Origin: MH13 sp042140245
Lineage (GTDB): Bacteria; Pseudomonadota; Alphaproteobacteria; Rhizobiales; MH13
Reading direction: 5' to 3'
Assembly (NCBI RefSeq): GCF_042140245.1
Contig: NZ_CP159483.1
Coordinates: forward strand, 2,294,001 to 2,358,000
DNA length: 64,000 nucleotides
Both the position numbers and the translations under genes were made by a program. Every line of letters starts with the position of its first letter. Within the stretch, counting starts at the first letter, position 1. The notes under the pieces are model-generated. The model did not search any database and was not told the DNA's origin. It saw nothing but the letters and a program-made list of their open reading frames with translations. Of this stretch, positions 41,103-50,790 are shown piece by piece.

Positions 41103-42929
41103 TTACGAGAAGAGGGCAATGCGCTCTTCATCTGTATAGGGCACCGGCTCTGCTGCGTCCGCCGCGGTGTTGGCCTTGTCGGCTTCGGCCTCGTTCTGGT
41201 CGTTCAGTTCAGCGGCCTGCTCTTCGGCAACGGCGGTTTCCAGCGCATTGAGGGCATCATCAAGCACGGACTCGTCGGCGTCCACTTTGTCCACCGAGAG
41301 GGTGTCAGCGTCCTCGACTGCCTCAGGTTCTGCCACTTCGCTGAACGCGTCCGCTTCATGGCCCACATCCAACTCATCAAATCCGAACTCATCGACATCA
41401 AAAATGTCTTGAGCAGCGGCACTTGTATCGGTTTGGCTTGTTAACGCGCGTGGCTCGTCGGCACCTCCAGAGCCGGTGTCGACAAACATATCGGCCGCCG
41501 CGGCATCAACGGCAAAGTCATCAGGCATGTTGACCAGCACTTTGCGATCATCACGCGGTGATTGCACCTCCGAGGCGCCGTCGCCTGCATCATCCCAAGG
41601 CCCGCGCTGGCCCATGTCCGGTCCGTCAAAGTCGAGCGCTTCAACATCAAAAATATCAGGTGGGGCCGAGGCTTTGCTCAGGGCATCATTGATCAGAGCG
41701 TCTTCTGATGGCTTTCGCAGGATTTCAGCATCGTGGAGTTCCACGACAACCTCATCGGTGATGATGTCAACATCATCGGATGCTTTCTCATCCTCGTCCT
41801 TGATGCTGTCCGTGGCAGCGTCGGCGCTCTCGATGTCAGAGATTGGATCGGGCTCCGCCAGTTGCTCTGGCTCGGCTTGGGTGTCCGGCTCTGCTTGGGC
41901 ATCCGGCTCGGCCTGGACGTCAAAGACGTCTGGCGCTGGGGTGTCAAACTCAATCTCGTCGGCTGCTTCTGCAACTTCGGAGCTTTCATCAACGACCGCG
42001 CCAGCGTCGAAGGCTTCTGCCTCAGATTCTTCTGTGGCCGCTGCGTTGTTTGCCTCAACAGCTTCGCCACCAAACAGGGCGTCCACATCGTCTTGCTCAA
42101 TACCTTCGCCTTCAAGCCCGGGGCCATGCAGCAAGTGCGCATCGGCGCGTTTATCGCCCTCTTGATAGGCTTCAGAGGCTTCTATTTCAGTGTTAGGCTC
42201 GGAGGAAGCGGATGCTTTTGGCGCGCTTTGATCTGCGGTGTCCTGCGAGGACAAGCCGAGAATTTCCATCATCGCCGAAACGCGTTTTTCGACGTAGCCA
42301 ACCAAACGCACGACCTTGCTTGAGCGTTGGCCTGTTAAATCCTGGAAGGAGCAGGCTGTGTAGACATCGATGATTTTGCTTTCGATGATGTCGCACTGCG
42401 TTTCATTGGCCCCCTCTTCACGCAGGGTCCAAAGCACTTCCTGGATCTTTTCAGCTGCCTCCAGAATTTCGCCGGTCGCCGTCTCGGTTTGGGTGACAAT
42501 GGCCTCAAGCTCTTCGGTGGCTGAGTTGAAATGATCTTTGTCGTCGCCTTGACCACCAAGCTCTTGTACTTCGCGCTTTACCTGGGTGATGGCTTCAGCC
42601 AGATCAATCACATTGTGGCTGATAAGCGCGACAGATGTGTCGCCGCCGGTGTCGGCGGAGCTGATGCGATCTTCCAAGCGTTCCAGCGCGTTGAGGACGG
42701 TTTGCGTGTCGGTGTTGCGGTTGCGACGTGCGTATTCTTTTAGGAACCAGCGGCCGCGCTCGGTTTCCATCACAGCATCGGCGATGGCCTCATAGTCAGC
42801 TTCACTGATCGGTGCGTTGGCAGACACCGTTGTGCTTGCGCTTGATTCAGGCATACCATTGGTGGAGGCCACGCGTGCGTCGCCTTCATCACCATCTTGA
42901 CTCATGGTCGCCAGCGGCGTTTCGCTCAT
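41103..42929 (-). CDS. CheZ-like protein with long acidic repeat tail
   Basis: This is a 608-residue protein. Residues about 40-235 are helical and contain a CheZ-type active-site segment, ACSFQDLTGQRSSKVVRLV, where the Asp and Gln match CheZ catalytic residues for CheY-P dephosphorylation. It is preceded by a long coiled region (ATEELEAIVTQTETATGEIL). The remaining ~360 residues are very acidic, with AEPD-type repeats and three copies of an IFDV motif (PDVFDV, PDIFDVEALDFD, QDIFDVDEFGFDE). I chose the ATG at 42929; the frame is open to 43034. Flagellar genes lie 18 kb away. Phosphatase activity is likely but unproven. Confidence 0.78.
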   Translation of the reverse strand: MSETPLATMSQDGDEGDARVASTNGMPESSASTTVSANAPISEADYEAIADAVMETERGRWFLKEYARRNRNTDTQTVLNALERLEDRISSADTGGDTSVALISHNVIDLAEAITQVKREVQELGGQGDDKDHFNSATEELEAIVTQTETATGEILEAAEKIQEVLWTLREEGANETQCDIIESKIIDVYTACSFQDLTGQRSSKVVRLVGYVEKRVSAMMEILGLSSQDTADQSAPKASASSEPNTEIEASEAYQEGDKRADAHLLHGPGLEGEGIEQDDVDALFGGEAVEANNAAATEESEAEAFDAGAVVDESSEVAEAADEIEFDTPAPDVFDVQAEPDAQAEPDTQAEPEQLAEPDPISDIESADAATDSIKDEDEKASDDVDIITDEVVVELHDAEILRKPSEDALINDALSKASAPPDIFDVEALDFDGPDMGQRGPWDDAGDGASEVQSPRDDRKVLVNMPDDFAVDAAAADMFVDTGSGGADEPRALTSQTDTSAAAQDIFDVDEFGFDELDVGHEADAFSEVAEPEAVEDADTLSVDKVDADESVLDDALNALETAVAEEQAAELNDQNEAEADKANTAADAAEPVPYTDEERIALFS

Positions 42930-43121
42930 GGTCTGTCCCGTGGCCCCAAAGACCCTGCGATGCAGCGTGACAGCTGCACTGCAGAATCTACCCCCATTCA
43001 ATCGCCGGTACGAGCCCTCGTCACGGCGGTTCACGTTCCTTTTGTCTGCCCAAACCGATCAAGGTTCCGCGCCCAAACCAGCGAATCGGAGCCTTGCCCT
43101 CACAGTGTAAGGTCTCACTTC

Positions 43122-44375
43122 GTGCAGCCACTAGCCCCCATTGCAACCCAAGCTGGTCACCAAAGGGTTACCGTCGCGGCTTTGTTCGCAGCTTATTTCG
43201 CTGGATTCGGTGTCTTTTTGCCGTTTTTTCCCGTCTGGCTGGACTGGTTGGGTTTTTCGGCAGGCTGGATCGCCGTTTTGGTGTCGGTGCCTCTGATCGT
43301 TCGTGTTGTGACGACGAGTGCAGTTACAGATCGCGCCGAGCGCTTCGACGATCCGCGAAAGCCGCTTCTTGGCCTGTCGATTGCCGCAACGTTGGTGTTT
43401 TCGCTGTTGCCGCTGGCGACGCTTGTTCCCTCGCTTTCTGGTCTTTTTTCAACACCCTGGATGATCCTGGTGGTCGTTGCGATTATGGCCGTTGGATGGA
43501 ATGCGTTGCTGCCGCTTAGCGATGCCTTGGGTATTCAACTGTCGCGGCAGTCTGGTGTTGATTATGGCCGTGTGCGCGTTTGGGGTTCGATTGCTTTCGT
43601 TGCAGCCAGCTTTGCTGCTGGGGCGGTTATTGAGCGTTACGGCAATGGAACCATTCCGTGGATGGTGCTCGCGACATTTGCTGCGATTGTGCTGGTGTGC
43701 GCTTCTCTACCGTCCAGTTTTGTGCAACCTAAAATAGAAAATCCGACAGCAAAAAACGCCGGAACCTCGCCAAAACTGCGCTCAGGCTGGGTGTTTTTTC
43801 TGCGCCGTAAGGGAGCGATGAGTGTTTTCATCGGTGCCGGGTTGATGCAGGCAAGTCATGCTTTGCTGTACGGGTTCGGCAGCCTGTCATGGGCATCGCA
43901 GGGGTTTTCAGAAACCGCTATTGGGCTGCTTTGGGCATTCAGTGTGGTGTGCGAGATCATTTTGTTTGCGATCTCTGCGCCGATCATTGCCAAGCTCGGT
44001 GCGCGGGGCTTGCTTATCCTTGGAGGCATCGGTGCGACGGTGAGATGGGTGATTTTTGCCTTCTCACCCGATTTGGCGTTCACGGCTGCCTTGCAGATCC
44101 TACACGGGTTCTCCTTCGGCATGACCCATTTGGCGCTGATCAGCTATATTCAAAGGCGGGCGCGTCCCCGTGAATTGCGCGCCGCTCAAGGCGTGTACGG
44201 CGTTGTCTCCGGTGCGTTGATGGCAGTGGCAACTCTGTCAGCTGGGCCGCTATATGAGGCTTTCGGCGCGATGGCGTATCTTGTGATGGGGGCAATGACA
44301 GCGCTTGGCGTTGTCGTTATCTTCATCGACCGGTTGCGGATACCAGGTGGTGTCGTCCCTCAACCCAAATGCTAG
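43122..44375 (+). CDS. MFS permease (HcaT/phenylpropionate-type)
   Basis: This protein of about 417 residues has twelve hydrophobic helices and the MFS_1-like (nucleoside:H+ symporter/HcaT) layout: FAAYFAGFGVFLPFFPVWL at the start, LPLSDALGIQ, and DYGRVRVWGSIAFV after helix 4. That last motif is diagnostic of this subfamily. I propose a GTG start at 43122 with AAGG 9 bases upstream; the frame is open to 42897 but those 75 residues are not membrane-like and overlap the divergent CheZ-like gene. It converges on dgcA with 11 bases between. The substrate is unknown. Confidence 0.85.
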   Translation: MQPLAPIATQAGHQRVTVAALFAAYFAGFGVFLPFFPVWLDWLGFSAGWIAVLVSVPLIVRVVTTSAVTDRAERFDDPRKPLLGLSIAATLVFSLLPLATLVPSLSGLFSTPWMILVVVAIMAVGWNALLPLSDALGIQLSRQSGVDYGRVRVWGSIAFVAASFAAGAVIERYGNGTIPWMVLATFAAIVLVCASLPSSFVQPKIENPTAKNAGTSPKLRSGWVFFLRRKGAMSVFIGAGLMQASHALLYGFGSLSWASQGFSETAIGLLWAFSVVCEIILFAISAPIIAKLGARGLLILGGIGATVRWVIFAFSPDLAFTAALQILHGFSFGMTHLALISYIQRRARPRELRAAQGVYGVVSGALMAVATLSAGPLYEAFGAMAYLVMGAMTALGVVVIFIDRLRIPGGVVPQPKC

Positions 44376-44386
44376 GCGCTGGTCGC

Positions 44387-45367
44387 CTAGCCCCACAAGG
44401 CATGGCTTGGTGGCTGTAAGATGCTGCCGTTGAACTGAAGGGCCGGGTCGCGGTCTTCGGCCAGCAACAAAGGCGCATCGAGATCAACATAGTCGGCATC
44501 ATGGGCCAGCAGCGTGCCCGGGGCCATGGCGAGCGATGATCCCATCATGCAGCCGACGAAAATGCCAAGACCAGCAGCTTTGGCCTCGGCTTTCAGTGCT
44601 AGTGCTTCGGTCAGACCGCCGGTTTTGTCGAGCTTGATGTTGATGACATCGTAGAGCCTGGCCAGGTGGGACAAACCTTCTCGGTCATGCGCGCTTTCGT
44701 CGGCGCAGATTGGAACGGTATGTGGACGGTCGGCAAGGATAGCGTCTTTGCCTGCCGGTAGGGGTTGTTCAACCAGCGCAATTCCGAGCTCTGCTGCCAG
44801 ATCCATCCAGGTCCAGAGGTTTTCTGGCGCCCAGGCCTCGTTGGCGTCAACGATCACTTTCGCATCACCGGCATGGCCGCAGACCGCACGCATGCGGTCA
44901 GGATCACCATCGCCACCAAGCTTGACCTTCAACAGAGGGCGGTTGCGATGGTCGTACGCCACGCGTGCCATCTCATCAGGCGTATCAAGGCTGATGGTGT
45001 AGGCGGTTTCGAGCGGCTGAACAGCAGGCACTCGGGCCAATTCATGAACGGGCTTGCCAGTGCGCTTGGCCTCCAAGTCCCATAGGGCGCAGTCCACCGC
45101 ATTGCGCGCGGCACCGGCGGGAAGCAGCTCCTGGAGGGCTTCGCGGGTGAGGCCCTGCTCAAGTCTGTCGCGAAGGGCTTCAATTTGCGCCGTGACGCTC
45201 TCAACGCTCTCGTCGTAGCGTGCATAGGGTGTGCACTCGCCCCGCCCAACATGCTCACCATCTTTCAGCGTGACGGTGACCACATGCGCGTGGGTGCGCG
45301 ACCCTCGTGCAATCGAGAACAGCCCACGGATGCGAAATGCATCATCATCAATATGGAGGGATATCAT
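44387..45367 (-). CDS. dgcA: Enolase-superfamily epimerase DgcA (N-acetyl-D-glutamate racemase)
   Basis: This 326-residue protein has the muconate-lactonizing-enzyme fold with the superfamily catalytic Lys in LLKVKLGG. Metal ligands are in VDANEAW, EQPLP and ADESAH, and the second catalytic Lys is in NIKLDKTGG. Sequence alone would give L-Ala-D/L-Glu epimerase. Because its start overlaps the dgcN stop by 4 bases, the DgcN-DgcA pathway is more likely: DgcN acetylates D-glutamate and DgcA racemises N-acetyl-D-glutamate, letting marine bacteria use D-Glu. Dipeptide epimerase is the alternative. Confidence 0.85.
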   Translation of the reverse strand: MISLHIDDDAFRIRGLFSIARGSRTHAHVVTVTLKDGEHVGRGECTPYARYDESVESVTAQIEALRDRLEQGLTREALQELLPAGAARNAVDCALWDLEAKRTGKPVHELARVPAVQPLETAYTISLDTPDEMARVAYDHRNRPLLKVKLGGDGDPDRMRAVCGHAGDAKVIVDANEAWAPENLWTWMDLAAELGIALVEQPLPAGKDAILADRPHTVPICADESAHDREGLSHLARLYDVINIKLDKTGGLTEALALKAEAKAAGLGIFVGCMMGSSLAMAPGTLLAHDADYVDLDAPLLLAEDRDPALQFNGSILQPPSHALWG

Positions 45368-46380
45368 GGTGTTGGCGTCATATCCTGAAGAGGTGCGATG
45401 AGGCTTTCAACACCGAAACGCACCGGGTCTGTGGCCGGCAAACCATGCGCGTCAGAGAGTTCGCTGAGGAGTGCTTTGGCTGCTGCTCCATCAAGTGCAG
45501 CGGTGTTCACCGCCAGGCCGGTGCAACGGATAGTTGGATTGGTGAGTTTGCCCATGGCGATTGTCGCCTCGATCACCTCTTGGATGCTGGGCAAAGGTGT
45601 TGTCACGCCGCGCATGGTTGTGCGGGTTGGCTCATGACACACGATAAAAGCGTCGGGTTGCGAACCGTGTAACAGGCCAAGCGACACGCCGGCGAAAGAT
45701 GGGTGAAACAGCGAGCCCTGACCTTCAATGACATCCCAATGATCGGCATCGTTGGCCGGAGAAATCCACTCCGCAGCGCCTGAAATAAAGTCGGCCACGA
45801 CCGAATCGATGGCCAATCCACGCCCTGAGATAAGCACGCCGGTTTGGCCGGTGGCGCGAAAACTGGCTTTCATCCCTTTCGCGCTCATCCCCTGCTCTAG
45901 AGCAAGGGCGGTGTATTTCTTACCCACTGAGCAATCGGTACCAACGGCGAGAACCCGCATGCCACTACGCTTTGTACCTTTGCCGGTGGCAAGGTCTTGT
46001 TCCACATGGCGGACATTGTGGAGTGTCGCGCCTTTGGCGGCGGCTGCCTGGGCAATGGCAGGGACGTCTTGCAAACGGGCATGCAGACCGCTGGCAATAT
46101 CAAGCCCCGCATGAATGGCTTCCACGATGCTAGTCACCCAATGATCTGGTAGAACGCCGCCAGCGTTTACCGCGCCGATGACCATGGTTTTCGCCCCATT
46201 TTCAACACCTTGGGCGATATTCATGTCTTGCAGGCCCGTGTCGGCTTGGCATCCTTCCAAGCGCACTTGGCCGACACACCAGTCGCGGCGCCAATCCACA
46301 ACGCCGGTTGCGGTTTTTGCCGCGAGTGCATCAGGCACATCGCCAAGAAAAAGAAGGTAGGGTTTTTGCAGTTCAGCCAT
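45364..46380 (-). CDS. dgcN: DUF1611-family D-glutamate N-acetyltransferase DgcN
   Basis: This 338-residue DUF1611 protein has an N-terminal Rossmann-like domain. Its P-loop-type motif is VGTDCSVGKKYTALAL, followed by RATGQTGVLISGRG, DWDVIEGQGSL-like HWDVIEGQGSLFHP and VNTAAL. Studied members acetylate D-glutamate and are always next to the DgcA racemase, as here. I chose the ATG at 46380; the frame is open to a TTG at 46398. It is divergent from the Mla operon, with 142 bases between the starts and no obvious operator. Confidence 0.85.
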   Translation of the reverse strand: MAELQKPYLLFLGDVPDALAAKTATGVVDWRRDWCVGQVRLEGCQADTGLQDMNIAQGVENGAKTMVIGAVNAGGVLPDHWVTSIVEAIHAGLDIASGLHARLQDVPAIAQAAAAKGATLHNVRHVEQDLATGKGTKRSGMRVLAVGTDCSVGKKYTALALEQGMSAKGMKASFRATGQTGVLISGRGLAIDSVVADFISGAAEWISPANDADHWDVIEGQGSLFHPSFAGVSLGLLHGSQPDAFIVCHEPTRTTMRGVTTPLPSIQEVIEATIAMGKLTNPTIRCTGLAVNTAALDGAAAKALLSELSDAHGLPATDPVRFGVESLIAPLQDMTPTP

Positions 46381-46522
46381 AAAGTCGCGCCCGCACAAAT
46401 GTTACAAAAGGAGAAGGACATCCTCACGTCGCATATTTTGTCACGGTGCGAAATGGGCTTTGCGCATAGCGGTTCTGCGTGGCACTTATAGGCCCTTGTT
46501 TGAGTGATCTGGCAGCCTTTGC

Positions 46523-47728
46523 GTGACAGCAACCGACGCCCTTTGGTCTGGGCCCCCAACCGATGTTCCTTTTGCCAAGCGTGGCGGTGATGCTCCGCGT
46601 GCAGCTGAAGTGTTGCGTGATGGTAATGGCCTATCCGTTCATGGTGATTGGATCAGGCCGTGCGTGCGCACCGTGCTGATGGATGCCGGTTTTGCAAACG
46701 CTGCGCAGTGGGCCGATGAACACTCCACGGACGCGCCAATCAAAGTCGATGCGTCCGGTCTCGGTCAGTTGGACACATTGGGATGCTTGGCGCTTGCAGA
46801 CCTTGAAAAAGAGCTTGCTGCATCAGGCCAGTCCGTTGAGCTGGTTAATCTGTCCGCCGATAAGCGCGACCTCTATGAGGTCGTGCGCGAGCGAGCAGAT
46901 GTTCGCCGTCCTGATAGCCCGCGTTTTGGTCTGGATGCTGCCGTTGCCGCCTTTGGGCGTGGTGTTGCCGCTACATGGGATGATATGCTCGGCGTTGTGG
47001 GCATGCTCGGCTTGGTGTTGAGCTCCGTTGGGCAGACTCTGATCAATCCTTCTCGCTGGCGGTTCAATGCGTTTGTAACGCAGCTTGATAAAAGCGCGTT
47101 TCGCGCCGTGCCAATCATTCTGCTCATTCAGTTTGTTATTGGCGGGATTGTCGCTCAGCAGAGCGCCTACCAGTTGCGTTTCTTCGGTGCGGAGATTTTC
47201 ACGGTCAATCTGGTGGCCATTTTGGTGCTGCGTGAGATGGGTGTGCTGATATCGGCCATTATGGTCGCCGGTCGCACAGGGTCTGCCTACACCGCCGAAA
47301 TTGGCGCGATGCGTATGCGCGAAGAGGTCGATGCCATGCGGGTCATCGGTCTTGATCCGGTGGATGTGTTGGTGGTGCCGCGCATCATGGGCCTGGTCGT
47401 GGCCCTGCCGCTGCTTACCATCATTGCCAATGCCGCCGCGCTTCTTGGTGGCATGCTAACCCTTTGGGCTTACTCGGGAATCAGCCCAGTGGTATTCATT
47501 GACCGGATGCATGACAGCGTTCTGGTTGAGACGGTCATGGTCGGTCTTATCAAGGCGCCGTTTATGGCGCTGGCTATTGGCTGCATTGCCTGTATGGAGG
47601 GTTTCCGGGTGAGCGGAAGCACTGAGTCGCTGGGTCGACGGGTGACGGCGGCGGTGGTGAAATCCATTTTCGCAGTCATCGTGCTTGATGGTGTTTTTGC
47701 CATCTATTTCGCCTCGGTAAACTATTAG
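46523..47728 (+). CDS. mlaE: Mla-type lipid ABC transporter permease with N-terminal STAS domain
   Basis: This 401-residue protein has a degenerate STAS (MlaB-like) domain at about residues 35-125 (IKVDASGLGQLDTLGCLAL), followed by the MlaE permease domain. Motifs include FVIGGIVAQQSAYQLRFFGAEIF, VAGRTGSAYTAEIGAMRMREEVDAMRVIGLDP and the C-terminal ACMEGFRVSGSTESLGR. It translocates phospholipids between inner membrane and periplasmic carriers to keep the outer membrane asymmetric. The fused STAS arrangement is common in alphaproteobacteria, where a separate mlaB is missing. The start is GTG at 46523. It is the first gene of the mla operon. Confidence 0.94.
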   Translation: MTATDALWSGPPTDVPFAKRGGDAPRAAEVLRDGNGLSVHGDWIRPCVRTVLMDAGFANAAQWADEHSTDAPIKVDASGLGQLDTLGCLALADLEKELAASGQSVELVNLSADKRDLYEVVRERADVRRPDSPRFGLDAAVAAFGRGVAATWDDMLGVVGMLGLVLSSVGQTLINPSRWRFNAFVTQLDKSAFRAVPIILLIQFVIGGIVAQQSAYQLRFFGAEIFTVNLVAILVLREMGVLISAIMVAGRTGSAYTAEIGAMRMREEVDAMRVIGLDPVDVLVVPRIMGLVVALPLLTIIANAAALLGGMLTLWAYSGISPVVFIDRMHDSVLVETVMVGLIKAPFMALAIGCIACMEGFRVSGSTESLGRRVTAAVVKSIFAVIVLDGVFAIYFASVNY

Positions 47729-47736
47729 AGGCTGGT

Positions 47737-48549
47737 ATGGCAGTGCACGATATTCAGAACACGGCATCAACGCGCGAGTCGATTATCGACGTGCGCGGAC
47801 TTGAGGTCGGGTTTGGCGATGTGACGGTGCTCAAAGACCTTGATCTCACGGTCTATCGCGGAGAGATTTTGGGGTTTGTTGGCGCGTCCGGTACCGGCAA
47901 GTCGGTGTTGTTGCGCGCTATTTTGGGTCTCAACCAAAAGCGAGCTGGCACAATCGATGTGTTTGGCGAGCCCTATTCGCAGATGGATGAACGCGAGCGG
48001 GTGCATGTGGAAGAACGATTGGGTGTTCTGTTCCAACATGGCGCGCTTTTTTCTGCGCTTAATGTCATCCAAAACGTCCAGGTGCCGATGCGAGAGCACT
48101 GGCGTCTTGATAAGCCGATGATGGACCGGTTGGCAGCGGTGAAGCTTTCCATGGTCGGGTTGCCGGAAGATGCTGCACTCAAGGCGCCATCTGAGCTTTC
48201 AGGTGGGATGATCAAACGTGCAGCGCTTGCGCGTGCTTTGGCTCTGGACCCAGATGTCGTCTTTCTCGATGAGCCGACCTCGGGCCTAGATCCGCTCGGC
48301 GCAGCTGCGTTCGACGAGTTGATTTCGGATCTGCGCTCCGCCCTTGGTCTGACCGTTTTTATGGTGACACATGATCTCGATAGCCTCTTCTCCGTTTGCG
48401 ACCGGGTGGCGGTTCTTGGCAACCAAAAGGTGCTGACTGTTGGGCCAGTTGAAGAGGTGCGCCGGTTTGATCACCCATGGGTACAGGACTATTTCAACAC
48501 CGGCCGCGCGGTGGGTAGAGGCTCTCCGGCCGCTACTCGGTTGGAATAG
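47737..48549 (+). CDS. mlaF: Mla-type lipid ABC transporter ATPase
   Basis: This 270-residue ABC ATPase has Walker A GASGTGKSVL, the signature SELSGGMIKRAALARAL, Walker B VVFLDEPTSGLDP and the switch His in VTHDLDSL. It belongs to the MlaF/Ttg2A family that powers the MlaE permease. It starts 8 bases after mlaE and is followed, after a 112-base gap that holds only a small GC-poor hairpin (about 48605-48630), by the MCE-domain gene. Confidence 0.95.
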   Translation: MAVHDIQNTASTRESIIDVRGLEVGFGDVTVLKDLDLTVYRGEILGFVGASGTGKSVLLRAILGLNQKRAGTIDVFGEPYSQMDERERVHVEERLGVLFQHGALFSALNVIQNVQVPMREHWRLDKPMMDRLAAVKLSMVGLPEDAALKAPSELSGGMIKRAALARALALDPDVVFLDEPTSGLDPLGAAAFDELISDLRSALGLTVFMVTHDLDSLFSVCDRVAVLGNQKVLTVGPVEEVRRFDHPWVQDYFNTGRAVGRGSPAATRLE

Positions 48550-48661
48550 GGCAGCAATGCGCAGTCAAAATGCAACGGTTGGTCGAAAAGTGCAGCGTTT
48601 CCAGCGTCAAAGCTGTGATGACGCTTTGCTCGCTTTGGTTGCCACGGTAAGGCCCTAATTC

Positions 48662-50059
48662 ATGGAAACTCGAGCCAACCATATTGTGATCGGCCTGTTT
48701 GCCTTGGCAGTTATCGCTGCGGGCATGGCGTTCATCTATTGGGTCGCCGAAATTGGCGGTCAGGACAACACCGCTGAGGTGATTTTTCAGTTCAACGGGC
48801 CCGTAAACGGCCTCAGCGCTGGCAGCCCTGTGCTCTTCAACGGCATCCAGGTTGGTGAAGTGCGCACCCTGTCACTCAACCCAAACAACCCGCAGGAAGC
48901 GCTCGCGCTTGCGGTTGTGGAAGGCGACACACCCATTCGCTCTGATACCGACGCATCTTTGGGCATCACCGGCATCACCGGTACCGCTTTTGTTGCTTTG
49001 CGCGGTGGGTCGATGGATGAACCCGCTGTTCTTGACCCCACCACACCGGTGATCATCGAGGCGCAGGTCTCAGCGGTCCAGGATTTGATTGATGGTGCGC
49101 GCAACGTTCTTGGCCGTGCTGATGATGCCATGCAGACGATTGAGAACTTTCTTCTCGTCAACGAGCCGTTCCTGACCCAGACCATCGCTGACATCAACGA
49201 AGTCACCAGTGCGGTGGCCTCACAGTCTGACAACATCGAACTGCTGATGGAGGGCGTTGGGTCGATTGCCAGCGAGATATCGGGGCTTTCCGGTCGATTG
49301 GAAGGGATTATCTCCGGCTCAGAACAATTGATCGCAGCGGTTGATCCGGAAAGCGTGAGCGAAGTGGTCGAGAATGTGCGCGTTGCCTCCACCGAGTTTC
49401 GTGGCATTGGCGAAGATGCGCGCACCTTAATGGCTCGCGGCGAGGTTGTTTTCGACAATTTGGAAGCCTCATCCGGCACGCTGGTTGAGACGCTCGATAC
49501 AGTTCAAGCTGTGGTGGAAGCCGTTGATCCGGCAGTCATTTCCCAGTCGGTGGCGGATGTGCGTGCGTTCACTGCGCAGTTGCCCGAAGCAGGAGAACGC
49601 GTTGACGCAGTGCTGGCCGGTGCCCAAGAGGCAACGGAGAGTGTCACGGCCTTCACCTCAAGCTTGGAAGACAATGCTGAGCAAGTGGATGCGATTTTTG
49701 AAGACGCGGTGGTGATCGCCGATCGGCTTGAGGTTGCCTCACGACGGATCGATGGACTTCTGGCCTCTGTTGATGGGTTGCTGGGTGAAGACGAAACCCA
49801 AGGCTTGATCGCCGATGCACGCGAAGCGGCGCGGGCCTTGCGCAATGTCGCTGTCTCATTTGAAGGCCGTTCGGATGAAATCGCAGCTGGATTGGCACGC
49901 TTTACCGGCCCTGGCTTGCGTGATGCTGAGGCTTTGATCGGCGATGGGCGCCGTGTTCTGAACCGGTTGGAGCGTGTGGTGACGTCGATTGAGCGTAACC
50001 CGCAGCAATTCATTTTTGGTGGTGATCGTGCCCCTGAATACTCGCCGCAAAGGCGGTGA
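48662..50059 (+). CDS. mlaD: MCE-domain lipid-binding protein MlaD
   Basis: This 465-residue protein has an N-terminal membrane anchor (HIVIGLFALAVIAAGMAFIYWV, about residues 6-28) and one MCE domain at about residues 38-118 (FNGPVNGLSAGSPVLFNGIQVGEVRTL, then TGITGTAFVALRGG). The remaining ~340 residues are helical and rich in Asp/Glu/Val/Ala, predicted as a long periplasmic stalk, longer than E. coli MlaD (183 residues). Hexameric MCE rings carry lipids to and from the ABC core. It sits between mlaF and the auxiliary lipoprotein gene. Confidence 0.92.
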   Translation: METRANHIVIGLFALAVIAAGMAFIYWVAEIGGQDNTAEVIFQFNGPVNGLSAGSPVLFNGIQVGEVRTLSLNPNNPQEALALAVVEGDTPIRSDTDASLGITGITGTAFVALRGGSMDEPAVLDPTTPVIIEAQVSAVQDLIDGARNVLGRADDAMQTIENFLLVNEPFLTQTIADINEVTSAVASQSDNIELLMEGVGSIASEISGLSGRLEGIISGSEQLIAAVDPESVSEVVENVRVASTEFRGIGEDARTLMARGEVVFDNLEASSGTLVETLDTVQAVVEAVDPAVISQSVADVRAFTAQLPEAGERVDAVLAGAQEATESVTAFTSSLEDNAEQVDAIFEDAVVIADRLEVASRRIDGLLASVDGLLGEDETQGLIADAREAARALRNVAVSFEGRSDEIAAGLARFTGPGLRDAEALIGDGRRVLNRLERVVTSIERNPQQFIFGGDRAPEYSPQRR

Positions 50060-50131
50060 GGCGATGATTGATAGACAAATCAAGGCTGTAGTAGGCTGGT
50101 GCGCCAAGCTGGGACGTGTGAGTAGAGTGCT

Positions 50132-50758
50132 ATGAGCAATGTAGGGCGTAAAATCGGGGGCAAGCGGCTGCCATTGATTGGCAGTGTTTGTGCTGCCTTA
50201 CTGCTGGCTGGATGTTCCACACTGGGCCTGGAGGCCGCGCCACGTATCTATGACTTGCGCGCTCCAGCCTCCATTGATGTTGGCAACAGCCGCACCAGCC
50301 GCCAGCTTTTGGTAGCTGAGCCTGCGGCGGTTCGTTTTTACGCCACAGACCGGATTGTGGTGCGCGACAGTGCTGCCACTCTTGCCTATTTCCCCGGCGC
50401 CTCCTGGTCGGATGCTTTGCCAGACTTGCTTCAGGCCCGCTTTGCCGAGGCCATTGAGCGGACTGGCCGCGCGCGCGCCGTGGGGCGTCCAGGGCAGGGA
50501 CTCCTGATCGATATCCGTCTGGTGCCTGAAATTCGCTCGTTTGAGATCGCGATCGCCGATGGCGGTCAAGCCAATGCTGTGATCGATATCGCGCTAAAAA
50601 TCATGAACGATGCCAATGGCCGCATTCTGGCTGGCCAGACATTTGCTGCCACGGTGCCCGCAGCCAGCGATGGCGTTGAGGATGGCGTTGAGGCGCTGAA
50701 CACAGCGCTCGATGCGCTCTTGCGTGAGATGGTGGTTTTCGTTCTCGACGCGGTTTGA
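50132..50758 (+). CDS. ABC-type transport auxiliary lipoprotein (PqiC/YmbA-like)
   Basis: This 208-residue protein has a lipoprotein signal peptide with lipobox LLAGC (Cys about residue 29). An ABC_trans_aux domain follows: YDLRAPASI, LLVAEPAAV, YFPGASWSDALPDLLQARFAEAIERTGRA. Such lipoproteins partner MCE transporters and form the outer-membrane part of the trans-envelope route. It is 72 bases after mlaD and closes the operon before a strong terminator, so it completes the STAS-MlaE, MlaF, MlaD set. MlaC is absent, as often in this lineage. Confidence 0.9.
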   Translation: MSNVGRKIGGKRLPLIGSVCAALLLAGCSTLGLEAAPRIYDLRAPASIDVGNSRTSRQLLVAEPAAVRFYATDRIVVRDSAATLAYFPGASWSDALPDLLQARFAEAIERTGRARAVGRPGQGLLIDIRLVPEIRSFEIAIADGGQANAVIDIALKIMNDANGRILAGQTFAATVPAASDGVEDGVEALNTALDALLREMVVFVLDAV

Positions 50759-50790
50759 GGCGACCTCTTCTTTTAGCCCCTCTAAGACAA

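Noticed and set aside
46399..46522. TGGCAC at 46479-46484 as a sigma-54 promoter for mlaE
   Set aside because: The second element with GC at the right spacing is missing.
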